From Chloroflexota bacterium (GTDB taxonomy: Bacteria; Chloroflexota; Ktedonobacteria; Ktedonobacterales; Ktedonobacteraceae), in NCBI GenBank assembly GCA_902810755.1, contig CADDYT010000103.1, positions 1 through 22,688 of the forward strand: 22,688 nucleotides of DNA. The letters run 5' to 3'. The position numbers and the translations under genes were made by a program. This document shows, one piece after another, positions 16,004 through 22,688 of this stretch (its first letter is position 1; the number at the start of each line of letters is the position of its first letter). The notes beneath the pieces were generated by a model that had not been told where the DNA came from, ran no database searches, and saw only the letters and a list, made by a program, of their open reading frames with translations.

Positions 16004-17146
16004 TCACCAGACTTCCTGCAGCAAAGGCACAATCTCCGAAACCGTCGGTTGGTAAGGATTGCTGCTCATATCTGCATGCACGCGTGCTTCCTCGGCTATC
16101 TGCCCGATTTCGTCTCGCGACATCTTGAACTGGCGCAATTTCCAGTTCACGCCAATGTCGTCGAGGATACGACTCACTTCCGCAATTACGGCATCGGCCA
16201 CCTGCCCGTCGGAATATCCACGGATATCAAGTGCGAGCGCATCTGCAAGAAGGCGATAGCGTTCAAGGGCGTGCGGAGCATTGAAGCGCAGCACCGGGCG
16301 CAGCATGATTGCGCACGCAACGCCGTGAGGAATGGGGTAGTGGCCTCCCAGCGTGTTGGCGATGGCGTGTACCGCTCCTACCCCTGAATAAGCGATACCC
16401 GCACCCACCATGGCTGCCGCTTGCTGCATCGTGCCCATGGCTTCAGCATCGTGACTATTGGCAACAGCGGATCGCAGCGCCGTGCGGATCAGCCGGATGG
16501 CCTCCAGATGCAAGGCGTCGGTAAAAGGTGTAGCCGCCGTAGAGAGGATGCCCTCAATGGCCTGTGTGAGTGCATCCGCGCCGGTCGAGGCAGTCACTGC
16601 CGACGGTAAGGTATCAAGCAGCGAGGGATCGAGGATAGCCAGGCGCGGAGCCAGGTACTTCGAGACGATGACTGCTTTGCCTTTCGTCTCAGGGCTTGAG
16701 AACACGGCTCCTCGCGTCATTTCAGAACCGCTTCCGACCGTGGTAGGAATAGCAATCAGAGGCAGGCCGGGAGTATGGATATGATCCCAGTGGGTTGCGT
16801 AATCGAGCAGATCCCCGCCGTTCGTCTCAAGAATCGAGACCAGTTTGGCGACGTCGATGGAACTGCCACCACCGACTGCAACCAGCAGGTCCGCCCCCTG
16901 GCTGCGTAAGACCTCCCATGCAGCGTGAACATGTTCGAGATGGGGATCAGGACTGACTCCATCATATAGCGCACTCCCAGGCAGTACTGCCTGGACGCGC
17001 TGGGGAATCCCCGTCTTGCCCAACGTTCGATCTGTTATGATAAGCGCTTTGTGCCCTCCCAATTCCTGTGCATGACGCGGGAGAGTTGCGATGCTTCCTG
17101 CTCCATAGATGAGCGTTGGATGCATGGTAAAGCTGTACTGGTTCAT
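16004..17146 (-). CDS. Iron-type (group III) alcohol dehydrogenase
   Basis: The 380-residue NAD(P)-dependent enzyme interconverts an alcohol and an aldehyde or ketone. The Rossmann part holds VGGGSSIDVAK (91-101) and PTTVGSGSEMT (134-144). Metal ligands D191, H260 and H274 are present (TGADALTQAIEG and the AVHAIANTLGGHYPIPHG region). The position usually occupied by the second ligand, histidine in DALTH, is Q195 here. I recall the same Q in a subfamily of these enzymes, so it may be natural variation. ATG 17146 overlaps the hydratase stop in an ATGA, with AAGAAGG upstream. The substrate could be 5-keto-4-deoxyuronate (reduction to KDG), lactaldehyde or 3-hydroxypropionate-like compounds; sequence does not decide. 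Confidence 0.83.
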   Translation of the reverse strand: MNQYSFTMHPTLIYGAGSIATLPRHAQELGGHKALIITDRTLGKTGIPQRVQAVLPGSALYDGVSPDPHLEHVHAAWEVLRSQGADLLVAVGGGSSIDVAKLVSILETNGGDLLDYATHWDHIHTPGLPLIAIPTTVGSGSEMTRGAVFSSPETKGKAVIVSKYLAPRLAILDPSLLDTLPSAVTASTGADALTQAIEGILSTAATPFTDALHLEAIRLIRTALRSAVANSHDAEAMGTMQQAAAMVGAGIAYSGVGAVHAIANTLGGHYPIPHGVACAIMLRPVLRFNAPHALERYRLLADALALDIRGYSDGQVADAVIAEVSRILDDIGVNWKLRQFKMSRDEIGQIAEEARVHADMSSNPYQPTVSEIVPLLQEVW

Positions 17147-17919
17147 GTCGATGCCTTCTTTCGTTTGTGCAAAAAGTTGTCGATGGCCGCGTGCTGTTCG
17201 TCCGTGGTAAAGCAGAGGCCCACCCCTTGCCGTTCAACGGCATACCCTGCATCGCCTGCGCGTGTGGCGTGAATGGCCCGTTTCGCAAATGCCAGGGCTG
17301 CGGGCGCATAGTGTACCAATTGGCCCGCCAGGCGCAGGGCCGCTTCCAGCGCCGCTCCCGTTTCACACACCTGGTTTGCTAAATGCAAGGAGAGCGCCTC
17401 CGCTGCTTCAACCGGTCGCCCGGTGAGTATCAATTCCTTGGCCATAGGCTCGCCAATCGTGCGCGGCAACCGCTGCGTGCCCCCCCATCCGGGCAGGTTG
17501 GCAAGCGTGATCTCCGGCTGTCCCAGTTTTGCGTTCTGTGCCACGATCCGGAAGTCGCAGGCGAGCGCAAGTTCGAGGCCGCCGCCTAAGGCGTATCCGT
17601 TGATCGCCGCGATCACCGGCCTGGGGCACTCGTCGATCTGCTGGAAGACGGTTTGTCCGTACTCCATGAGTGCCACAGCGTCCAGAGGCGTCATGGACGG
17701 GAAGGATGTGACGTCCGCTCCGGCGCAAAAGGCGCGCGAACCTGTGCCCGTGAGAATAATCGCGCGCACCTGCTCATCACGTTCAAGTTCCGTAAACTGC
17801 GCGCGTAGGGCGTCTAGTACCTCCTGGTTGATAGCGTTCAATTGCTCAGGCCGATTGAGCCAGAGTACTGCAACGACAGCATTCTCCACCGTGCGGCGCT
17901 CCATACGAATAACAGGCAT
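17143..17919 (-). CDS. Enoyl-CoA hydratase/isomerase (crotonase family)
   Basis: The 258-residue enzyme adds water across a 2-enoyl-CoA double bond. Both crotonase glutamates are present: E116 in ALGGGLELALACD and E136 in GQPEITLANLPGWGGTQR, spaced 20 residues as in rat crotonase E144/E164. The oxyanion-hole stretch FCAGADVTSF at 64-73 is also visible. Start ATG 17919 is chosen because GAGAGGAGG lies seven bases upstream, within the end of the CoA-transferase gene. An extension to 17940 would overlap that gene. Its place between a CoA-transferase and an Fe-ADH suggests a short-chain acyl-CoA substrate rather than fatty acid oxidation, since no thiolase or acyl-CoA dehydrogenase is near. Confidence 0.87.
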   Translation of the reverse strand: MPVIRMERRTVENAVVAVLWLNRPEQLNAINQEVLDALRAQFTELERDEQVRAIILTGTGSRAFCAGADVTSFPSMTPLDAVALMEYGQTVFQQIDECPRPVIAAINGYALGGGLELALACDFRIVAQNAKLGQPEITLANLPGWGGTQRLPRTIGEPMAKELILTGRPVEAAEALSLHLANQVCETGAALEAALRLAGQLVHYAPAALAFAKRAIHATRAGDAGYAVERQGVGLCFTTDEQHAAIDNFLHKRKKAST

Positions 17920-17923
17920 GCAT

Positions 17924-19522
17924 TTACCTCCTCTCGCCAAATTGCTTTTTCAATCCAAGGGGGCCTCGCTGGTAGACCTGCCGGGGGATAGAGGAAAGAG
18001 GGGCTGCAATGCCCGGCCTGAAAGCCATCTGAGCCAGCACCTGTTCATCAAGATCGATGCCAGGAGCAAGCTCGACGAGTTCCAGGCCCTGTTGACCGAG
18101 CCGGAACACGGCCCGTTCGGTGATGTAAAGAACCTCTTGCCCACGGGCACGCGCCTGCTCGGCACTGAATGTGATCTCATCGACTTGCTCAATGAACTTC
18201 GGTACCGTGCCCTCGCGTTCGACGACGAGTCGATCCTGCTCAAGTGCGATCTGAAGTCCTCTAGCTGTCAGCGTGCCACAGAATACCACGGCTTTGGCGG
18301 CCTGGGTGATATTGATGAAGCCTCCAGGCCCCACCAGGCGATGATCGAAGTAGCTCACGTTGACATTGCCCCTGGCATCGACCTGGGCAAAAGAAACCAC
18401 CGCCAGATCTAATCCGCCTCCATCGTAGAAGTCGAACTGGCTCGGACCGTCAATGATGGAAGTGGGATTCCACATCATACCGAAATCGGAGTCCCAGGCC
18501 GGGACGCCACCCGACGCCCCCTGCTCAATCGTGAATGTAAGGGAATCGAGGATGTCCTCCTTCGCCGCAGCGAGAGCAACGCCGTCGGCCACCCCAAAGC
18601 CCAGATTGACCACCATACCCGGACGCAGTTCGAGGGCTGCCCGGCGGGCAATGAGCTGTCGCTCCAGGCGACTTGTTGTACGTGCGGGTATTGCGGTCAC
18701 CAGTTCGCCACTGTAACTGGGATTATAGGGGGTGGCAAAGGATTGCCGCTGCTCTGAAACCACCACAATAGCATCGACAAGATGGCCTGGAATGCGCACC
18801 GTTCGAGCATCGAGTGTTCCCCCCCTCGCCAGCCGTTTGACCTGGGCAATCACGATTCCGCCGGAAACGTGCGCGGCCTGCGCAGCGGAGAGGGCGTCCA
18901 TAATGACGGCCTCCTGCTCCATGGAAAGATTGCCGAACTCGTCGGCGGTTGTCGCCCGTATCAGGGCAACATCAATGCGTGGGGCCGGGTAATACAACCA
19001 TGGACGACCGCTCAGCTCGATGAGTTGTGGCCGGAGATGCCTGCCCGGCTGCGTCAGCTTCATCCGTGGGTCCAGATACGTGTCCATCCCCACCTGGGTG
19101 AACAAGCCAGGACGACCAGCAGCACTTTCCCGCAGGAGCTGTGACAGGACGCCTTGCGGCCAGACCGCGACCTCGAAGGCTCCTGCCACGGCCATCTCTG
19201 CCATACGAGGCGCCCAACTCCAGTGGCTTCCGTAGACCAGGCGGACCATGCCGGGATGGGCGAATCGCTCGGTTCCTCCACCATGTCCATCACCCATGCC
19301 AGAAGGATGATAGAGCGTCAGGTCTGCCGGTTGTCCTGTAGTAAGGAAGCGCTGTTCAAGGGCGGCGAGGAGTGTATAAGGCTCATTGACACCGCCACCT
19401 GATCCACTGACCACAACCGTAGCTCCCGCGTTGATGAATTGCATAGCCTCTTCCGCAGTGAATACCTTGCGGAGAGAGGATCGGTTCACATTGCCAGGCT
19501 CACAAGTGAGCGAGATGGACAT
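17924..19522 (-). CDS. Family I CoA-transferase, YdiF/propionate CoA-transferase type
   Basis: The 532-residue enzyme has fused alpha and beta halves and moves CoA between short-chain acyl-CoA and a carboxylic acid. The N-terminal half carries the SGSGGGVNEP glycine motif and the C-terminal half has E333 in TIEQGASGGVP, the position of the catalytic glutamate in E. coli YdiF. GFGVADG (309-315) supports the CoA site. Start ATG 19522 follows AAAGGTGG; an in-frame GTG at 19531 is possible. It is the first enzyme gene after gntR, 100 bp downstream, and runs into the hydratase gene. Candidate acids include propionate, lactate, acrylate, 3-hydroxypropionate and acetoacetate. Confidence 0.87.
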   Translation of the reverse strand: MSISLTCEPGNVNRSSLRKVFTAEEAMQFINAGATVVVSGSGGGVNEPYTLLAALEQRFLTTGQPADLTLYHPSGMGDGHGGGTERFAHPGMVRLVYGSHWSWAPRMAEMAVAGAFEVAVWPQGVLSQLLRESAAGRPGLFTQVGMDTYLDPRMKLTQPGRHLRPQLIELSGRPWLYYPAPRIDVALIRATTADEFGNLSMEQEAVIMDALSAAQAAHVSGGIVIAQVKRLARGGTLDARTVRIPGHLVDAIVVVSEQRQSFATPYNPSYSGELVTAIPARTTSRLERQLIARRAALELRPGMVVNLGFGVADGVALAAAKEDILDSLTFTIEQGASGGVPAWDSDFGMMWNPTSIIDGPSQFDFYDGGGLDLAVVSFAQVDARGNVNVSYFDHRLVGPGGFINITQAAKAVVFCGTLTARGLQIALEQDRLVVEREGTVPKFIEQVDEITFSAEQARARGQEVLYITERAVFRLGQQGLELVELAPGIDLDEQVLAQMAFRPGIAAPLSSIPRQVYQRGPLGLKKQFGERR

Positions 19523-19532
19523 ACCTACCACC

Positions 19533-19565
19533 TTTCACTAAAAAGACTGTGTGTTCAAAGTGAAA
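19533..19565 (-). promoter_or_regulatory. Inverted repeat upstream of the CoA-transferase gene
   Basis: TTTCACT (19533-19539) and AGTGAAA (19559-19565) are exact inverted repeats separated by 19 bp, ending 11 bases before the start codon. They could form a leader hairpin or an operator that adjusts expression of the enzymes relative to gntR. No clear -10 was seen in this 100-bp gap. Confidence 0.3.
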
Positions 19566-19622
19566 CGTTTATGATCAACCTATCTCTTCTGGTGGCAGCG
19601 TGGCGATCAGGTGCGCGGCCCT

Positions 19623-20372
19623 TTACGCGTTGACGTTGAGTTCCATGAGAAAGTCATAGCGATCACTACGCAGAACACAGATAAAATGCTCGACAGCTGC
19701 TCCGTCAGCCGCATAGGAAGTCCGATCAACCTGAATGACGCAGGAGTGCGCACCAAGAGTCAGGAACTGGGCTTCGTGCCGCGTCGCGTCCCGCACGCGG
19801 ATGCGCTGAACAGCACGTACAATAGGCTGCTGATACGCTTCTTCGATATGCTGAAAGAGTGAGAGCGAGAGATCTTTCTGCTCAAGATCGGGACAAACCG
19901 CCTTTGGGATGTAGGACGTCTGCAACGTCATCGGCTCTCCGTTACCTTCAAAGAGCCGCTCGATACGAAAGATCGGCGCGTCGCTGGCAAGCCCAAAGGG
20001 GGCAGCAACCTGTTTCCCACTCATCGTCTGAACAGAAAGAACGACCGTTCGAGGATTCATCCCGGAAGTCAGCATATCCTCGGTGAAAAAGCCGCGCAGT
20101 CGCGTCAAACGCTGGTGTACGCGCGTTGCCGCTACCTGTAAACGTCCACGGGGGCGCTTGCGATAGAGCAAACCATCCTCGAGCAATTCAGCGACTGCCT
20201 GCCGAACAGTGATGCGACTGACCTCAAACAGTTGCGCAAGTTCTTCTTCCGTAGGCAATTCCTGATCGGGTTGATAGTCCCCCCGCCGGATCATGGCCTC
20301 TAACTCCTGTCGAAGCTGATGATAGAACGGTACCGGGCTGCTCTTGTCGAGAGCGGGAAACCCATCACTCAT
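19623..20372 (-). CDS. GntR-family transcriptional regulator, HutC/UTRA type
   Basis: The 249-residue DNA-binding repressor probably controls the catabolic genes downstream of it. Residues about 11-82 form the winged helix (LPTEEELAQLFEVSRITVRQ, then AVAELLEDGLLYRKRPRGRL), and residues about 100-240 form a UTRA effector domain that in this family binds a sugar or sugar phosphate. GGGAGGAGAAC precedes ATG 20372. It is the first gene of the unit, with two promoters and a palindrome overlapping the closer one, so it is likely autoregulated. The effector might be a KDG-pathway intermediate; this is an inference from the neighbours. Confidence 0.88.
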   Translation of the reverse strand: MSDGFPALDKSSPVPFYHQLRQELEAMIRRGDYQPDQELPTEEELAQLFEVSRITVRQAVAELLEDGLLYRKRPRGRLQVAATRVHQRLTRLRGFFTEDMLTSGMNPRTVVLSVQTMSGKQVAAPFGLASDAPIFRIERLFEGNGEPMTLQTSYIPKAVCPDLEQKDLSLSLFQHIEEAYQQPIVRAVQRIRVRDATRHEAQFLTLGAHSCVIQVDRTSYAADGAAVEHFICVLRSDRYDFLMELNVNA

Positions 20373-20393
20373 GATTGTTCTCCTCCCTGATAT

Positions 20394-20427
20394 ATACTAT
20401 TATCATTACATACTAATGTAATAGTAT
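20394..20427. promoter_or_regulatory. Nested palindromes overlapping the proximal gntR promoter
   Basis: ATACTATTA (20394-20402) pairs with TAATAGTAT (20419-20427). Inside it, ATTACAT (20405-20411) pairs with ATGTAAT (20416-20422) around ACTA. The right outer arm overlaps the -10 hexamer, which is the expected geometry for repression. A HutC-type dimer encoded next door is the natural candidate. Confidence 0.6.
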
Positions 20428-20432
20428 AGCAT
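20423..20432 (-). promoter_or_regulatory. Proximal gntR promoter, extended -10
   Basis: On the minus strand this reads ATGCTATACT, identical to the aldolase and DinB-like gene -10 elements. A TTGTCA at 20447-20442 is only 13 bp away, too close for a standard -35, so recognition would rely on the TG extension. Confidence 0.5.
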
Positions 20433-20491
20433 CAAGGTGTTTGACAACGGCCTTTTTCTGTCCAACTTCTTTCAGCCACATCTCTTTATCA

Positions 20492-20515
20492 TGATGTACT
20501 GATATTATAACATCA
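20492..20515. promoter_or_regulatory. Inverted repeat over the distal gntR promoter
   Basis: TGATGT (20492-20497) and ACATCA (20510-20515) flank and include the -10 hexamer of the distal promoter. This could be a second operator. Confidence 0.4.
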
Positions 20516-20531
20516 ATATATAGAAAGTCAA
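20504..20531 (-). promoter_or_regulatory. Distal gntR promoter, near-consensus
   Basis: On the minus strand TTGACT (20531-20526) and TATAAT (20509-20504) are separated by 16 bp. This is the best housekeeping-type promoter in the window and would give a leader of about 125 nt to the gntR start. Confidence 0.65.
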
Positions 20532-20630
20532 GGGGATGAAAACGGTGCTGGTTCAATCAAGAACAATATATCGTGCCACAATATACCTTGTTTCAAGCGA
20601 AACTCGCTCACTGCGGAGGGAACTACCAGG

Positions 20631-20660
20631 GCAATCACAAAATAATCACAATCCGGTGTG
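20631..20660. promoter_or_regulatory. 30-nt motif with paired TCACAA, copy 2
   Basis: It shares 25 of 30 positions with 5563-5592, including ATCACAAAAT and TCACAATCC separated by two bases. It lies about 100 bp upstream of the distal gntR -35, between the gntR and histidine kinase genes. Confidence 0.5.
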
Positions 20661-20799
20661 CAGGAAACGTTGCGGGGAAAAGCACGAGACCTTAATCGCA
20701 GGAGAACAGCCTGGCATTCCCTGGAGAGACCTGATCAACTCGATATATCGTCTCTGGAAATGAAAGAACATCTCCTGCTTTGTCTGTGCTGTTGACGTC

Positions 20800-22614
20800 C
20801 TAGCGCCCAGGAACAGCCTTCGAACGTATAGGCAGAGTAATGAAGAAGGTCGATCCCTGTCCTTCGACCGACTCAAACCAGATCCGTCCTCCGTGCTGCT
20901 CAACGATGGCGCGGCAGAGATAGAGACCCAGTCCTGTACCTTCGATTCCAGCGGCGCGGGCGTTCTCGGCCTGCACGAAACGCTGGAAGATCTGCTCTCG
21001 CTGTTGTGCGGGAATGCCGATGCCATGATCGCGTACCGAGAGAATCGCTTCCTGCCGCTCGAGATCTTCAGCAATGGTCACCTCGATGGGGCCGCCCTCG
21101 GGGCTATACTTGATCGCATTGTTGATCACGTTGACCAGGACCTGTTCCACGCGCCGAGGATCGAGAGAGAGGACGAGACGCTCCACCAGGGGAATGAGAG
21201 CCAGGGTGTGTCGTTCAGTCGTCGGTTGCAGTCGAGTGACGACACGCTGCACCAGGGGAACCAGGTCGGTTGGTTCGGGATGCAACTCTAGCTGCCCCGC
21301 TTGCAAGCGAGCCATGTCGAGCAGATCGTCGGTGAGTTCGCCCAGGCGGGTCGCCGCCAGATCAAGGCCGGTGAGGGCTTTCTCCTGCCACGCCGCGAGT
21401 GGTGGCCCCTTGCCCTGGGCTGTCTGGACGAGCAGGGTCTGCGCAAAGCCTCTCAAGCTTGCCAACGGGGTGCGCAGCTCGTGCGCGAGGATGCCAAGAA
21501 ACTCATCCAGCCGCCGGGTCGTCTCACGCCAGGCCAGTTCTCTTGCGCGCGCAAGAGCGCTTTCCTGGAGTAATCGCTGGCGCTCAATCACCAGGGTGGC
21601 GAGTTTTGCTACGGCACTGGCCAGGGCTACTTCTTCCGGAGTATAGGTGTGCGCCTCGCCCCCATAATCCAGCGAGAATACCCCCATCAGATGGGTGCCG
21701 ATGCACATGGGAGCGATCAGCACCTCGCGCGCCCCGAAGTTGAGCGGGCGACTTACCACCATTCCGCTGAGGTCGATGAACACCACCTCCCCTGCCTGCA
21801 GCCGACTAAGAAGTGCCGGAGCCAGGAAATCATCCAGGCGGAACCGCCCGATCTCATGCCACCACTGCTGTTCTTCCTCCGCCGGGAGGCCAACGATCGC
21901 CACCGGGCGCAGGTGGCCCGTTTCCTGCTCAAGGGCGGTCAGGCTGACGCGCTGGCAGTCAAGCACGCTGCGAGTCAGCTCGGCCAGTCGCTGCCCAACC
22001 AGCCGCGCTGCTGCTGGGGATTCCTTGCCCTCTCCCTGCGCATCAATCTCGCCAGAACCCTGGGATAGTTGTACCACTGCTTGCACCATGGTGAGCAGGG
22101 CTTGCAAGGCGGTCTGTGTGCGCTGCTCAAGCTTCCAGCGATCCGTCACGTCACGGCAGAGGTTGATCGCTCCCACGATGGTCCCTTCCTGGTCGCGAAT
22201 TGGCGCTCCACTCAACTGGATGCGCAGTTCCCGTCCGCGCAGGTTGCGCACCGTGAACTCCACCGCCGTCGTGTCGGTGAGGATCTCCCCGCTCAGCACA
22301 CGCGTGGTGGCCCACCGAGCGAGCGGCAGCGACTGCCCCTGCACGTAGCGCTGCGTGATCAGCGTGCCGCGCTCTTCCAACGAAAGAGCCGTGTAGCCAG
22401 AAAGGTCGTCCAGTCCAAGCAGGTCGCGAGCGGCCCTGTTCATACGGAGAATCTGTCCGTTGTTGTCATACACGAAGATGCCATCGGTGATGGCCTCAAA
22501 AATCGCCTCGAGCTGGTGAGCGCGCGATGACGCCCCCTGTTCGGCCTCGCCTGTCTGCGGCTCATGCTGGTGGCGCTCCAGGCCGTCCCGCTCTTCGTTG
22601 CCGTGCATCTCCAT
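20800..22614 (-). CDS. PAS-GAF sensor histidine kinase
   Basis: The 604-residue kinase has no obvious membrane segment and is probably cytoplasmic. A PAS domain spans about 33-155 (AIFEAITDGIFVYDNNGQIL), a GAF domain about 200-345, then HisKA with phosphoacceptor H378 in GILAHELRTPLASLRG and a HATPase domain with the N box VNVINNAIKYSPEG (N499), G1 VRDHGIGIP (D529), F box IFQRFVQ and G2 GTGLGLYLC (559-567). All catalytic motifs are intact. Between GAF and HisKA a short helical linker (ERQRLLQESALARARELAWR) could form a signalling coiled coil. GAGGAAGAGG precedes ATG 22614. No response regulator gene lies in the window, so the partner is unknown. It is transcribed toward gntR but separated by 427 bp. 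Confidence 0.9.
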   Translation of the reverse strand: MEMHGNEERDGLERHQHEPQTGEAEQGASSRAHQLEAIFEAITDGIFVYDNNGQILRMNRAARDLLGLDDLSGYTALSLEERGTLITQRYVQGQSLPLARWATTRVLSGEILTDTTAVEFTVRNLRGRELRIQLSGAPIRDQEGTIVGAINLCRDVTDRWKLEQRTQTALQALLTMVQAVVQLSQGSGEIDAQGEGKESPAAARLVGQRLAELTRSVLDCQRVSLTALEQETGHLRPVAIVGLPAEEEQQWWHEIGRFRLDDFLAPALLSRLQAGEVVFIDLSGMVVSRPLNFGAREVLIAPMCIGTHLMGVFSLDYGGEAHTYTPEEVALASAVAKLATLVIERQRLLQESALARARELAWRETTRRLDEFLGILAHELRTPLASLRGFAQTLLVQTAQGKGPPLAAWQEKALTGLDLAATRLGELTDDLLDMARLQAGQLELHPEPTDLVPLVQRVVTRLQPTTERHTLALIPLVERLVLSLDPRRVEQVLVNVINNAIKYSPEGGPIEVTIAEDLERQEAILSVRDHGIGIPAQQREQIFQRFVQAENARAAGIEGTGLGLYLCRAIVEQHGGRIWFESVEGQGSTFFITLPIRSKAVPGR

Positions 22615-22688
22615 CTGCCTCTTCCTCGTGAGGTGGTTGTTTTGGCAGTTTCATCCCTCTCCTGCGACGGATGGTTTTATTCTATAAT

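Larger units (their letters stand above)
20373..20799. other. AT-rich regulatory region upstream of gntR; no gene seen
   Basis: The region is markedly more AT-rich than the genes on either side. It holds the two gntR promoters and operators listed separately, a direct repeat ACAATATA at 20563-20570 and 20578-20585, the 30-nt motif at 20631-20660, and the 10-bp palindrome CGATATATCG at 20741-20750. A 75-codon plus-strand frame at 20536-20763 overlaps these sites and has no family-like features. No strong terminator for the histidine kinase gene was seen. Confidence 0.5.

Noticed and set aside
20441..20446. TTGACA on the plus strand as a divergent promoter -35
   Set aside because: No acceptable -10 lies 15-19 bp downstream, and there is no plus-strand gene for it to serve.
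20536..20763. 75-codon plus-strand frame beginning with an ATG after AAGGGG
   Set aside because: The ribosome-binding spacing is too short, the product resembles no family I know, and the frame runs across clear promoter and repeat sequences.

Overview
The window looks like a chromosomal stretch from a soil Chloroflexota bacterium, most likely of the class Ktedonobacteria. That is an inference from moderately high GC, dense IS content, a large retroviral-integrase-type transposase of a kind I associate with Ktedonobacter relatives, and typical Shine-Dalgarno starts. Nearly all catabolic genes are on the minus strand.

Left part (1-4349): the C-terminal end of an IS630-type transposase is followed by a hemerythrin-domain gene that has been split by an insertion. 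The inserted element (248-3374) is bounded by 54-bp inverted repeats with 53/54 identity and by an exact 9-bp direct repeat (CGACGGGTA at 239-247 and 3375-3383). Removing the element and one copy of the repeat restores a start codon and ribosome binding site to the DUF2249/hemerythrin reading frame. The element carries a DinB/DfsB-like gene with its own promoter, as well as a DDE transposase. The transposase reading frame appears to be broken by one extra base near 3165. The hemerythrin gene carries a second lesion, one extra base near 4256.

Right part (4395-20372): a minus-strand carbohydrate catabolic cluster. In transcription order it encodes a GntR/HutC regulator, a family I CoA-transferase, an enoyl-CoA hydratase, an Fe-type alcohol dehydrogenase, a GH88 unsaturated uronyl hydrolase, a sugar-binding lipoprotein, a RbsA-type double ATPase, two RbsC-type permeases, an aldehyde dehydrogenase, a HAD-IIB phosphatase, KDPG aldolase and 2-keto-3-deoxygluconate kinase. 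A class I (DhnA-type) fructose-bisphosphate aldolase follows from its own promoter. The simplest reading is import of uronate-containing oligosaccharides, cytoplasmic release of unsaturated uronate by GH88, and entry into the lower Entner-Doudoroff route (KDG to KDPG to pyruvate plus glyceraldehyde 3-phosphate), with the aldolase linking triose phosphate to gluconeogenesis. The usual enzymes converting unsaturated uronate to KDG (KduI/KduD or an SDR-type reductase) are absent. The role of the CoA-transferase/hydratase/Fe-ADH trio is unexplained and is the most likely place for new biochemistry.

Regulation: both the gntR and the aldolase promoter regions contain an extended -10 element, ATGCTATACT, with a palindrome next to it or overlapping it. 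Both also have a 30-nt upstream motif (25/30 identical) carrying two TCACAA direct repeats 11 bp apart. Several intra-operon stem-loops lie at gene boundaries where expression ratios commonly change. The window ends with a PAS-GAF sensor histidine kinase gene (20800-22614) that has no response regulator beside it in the window.
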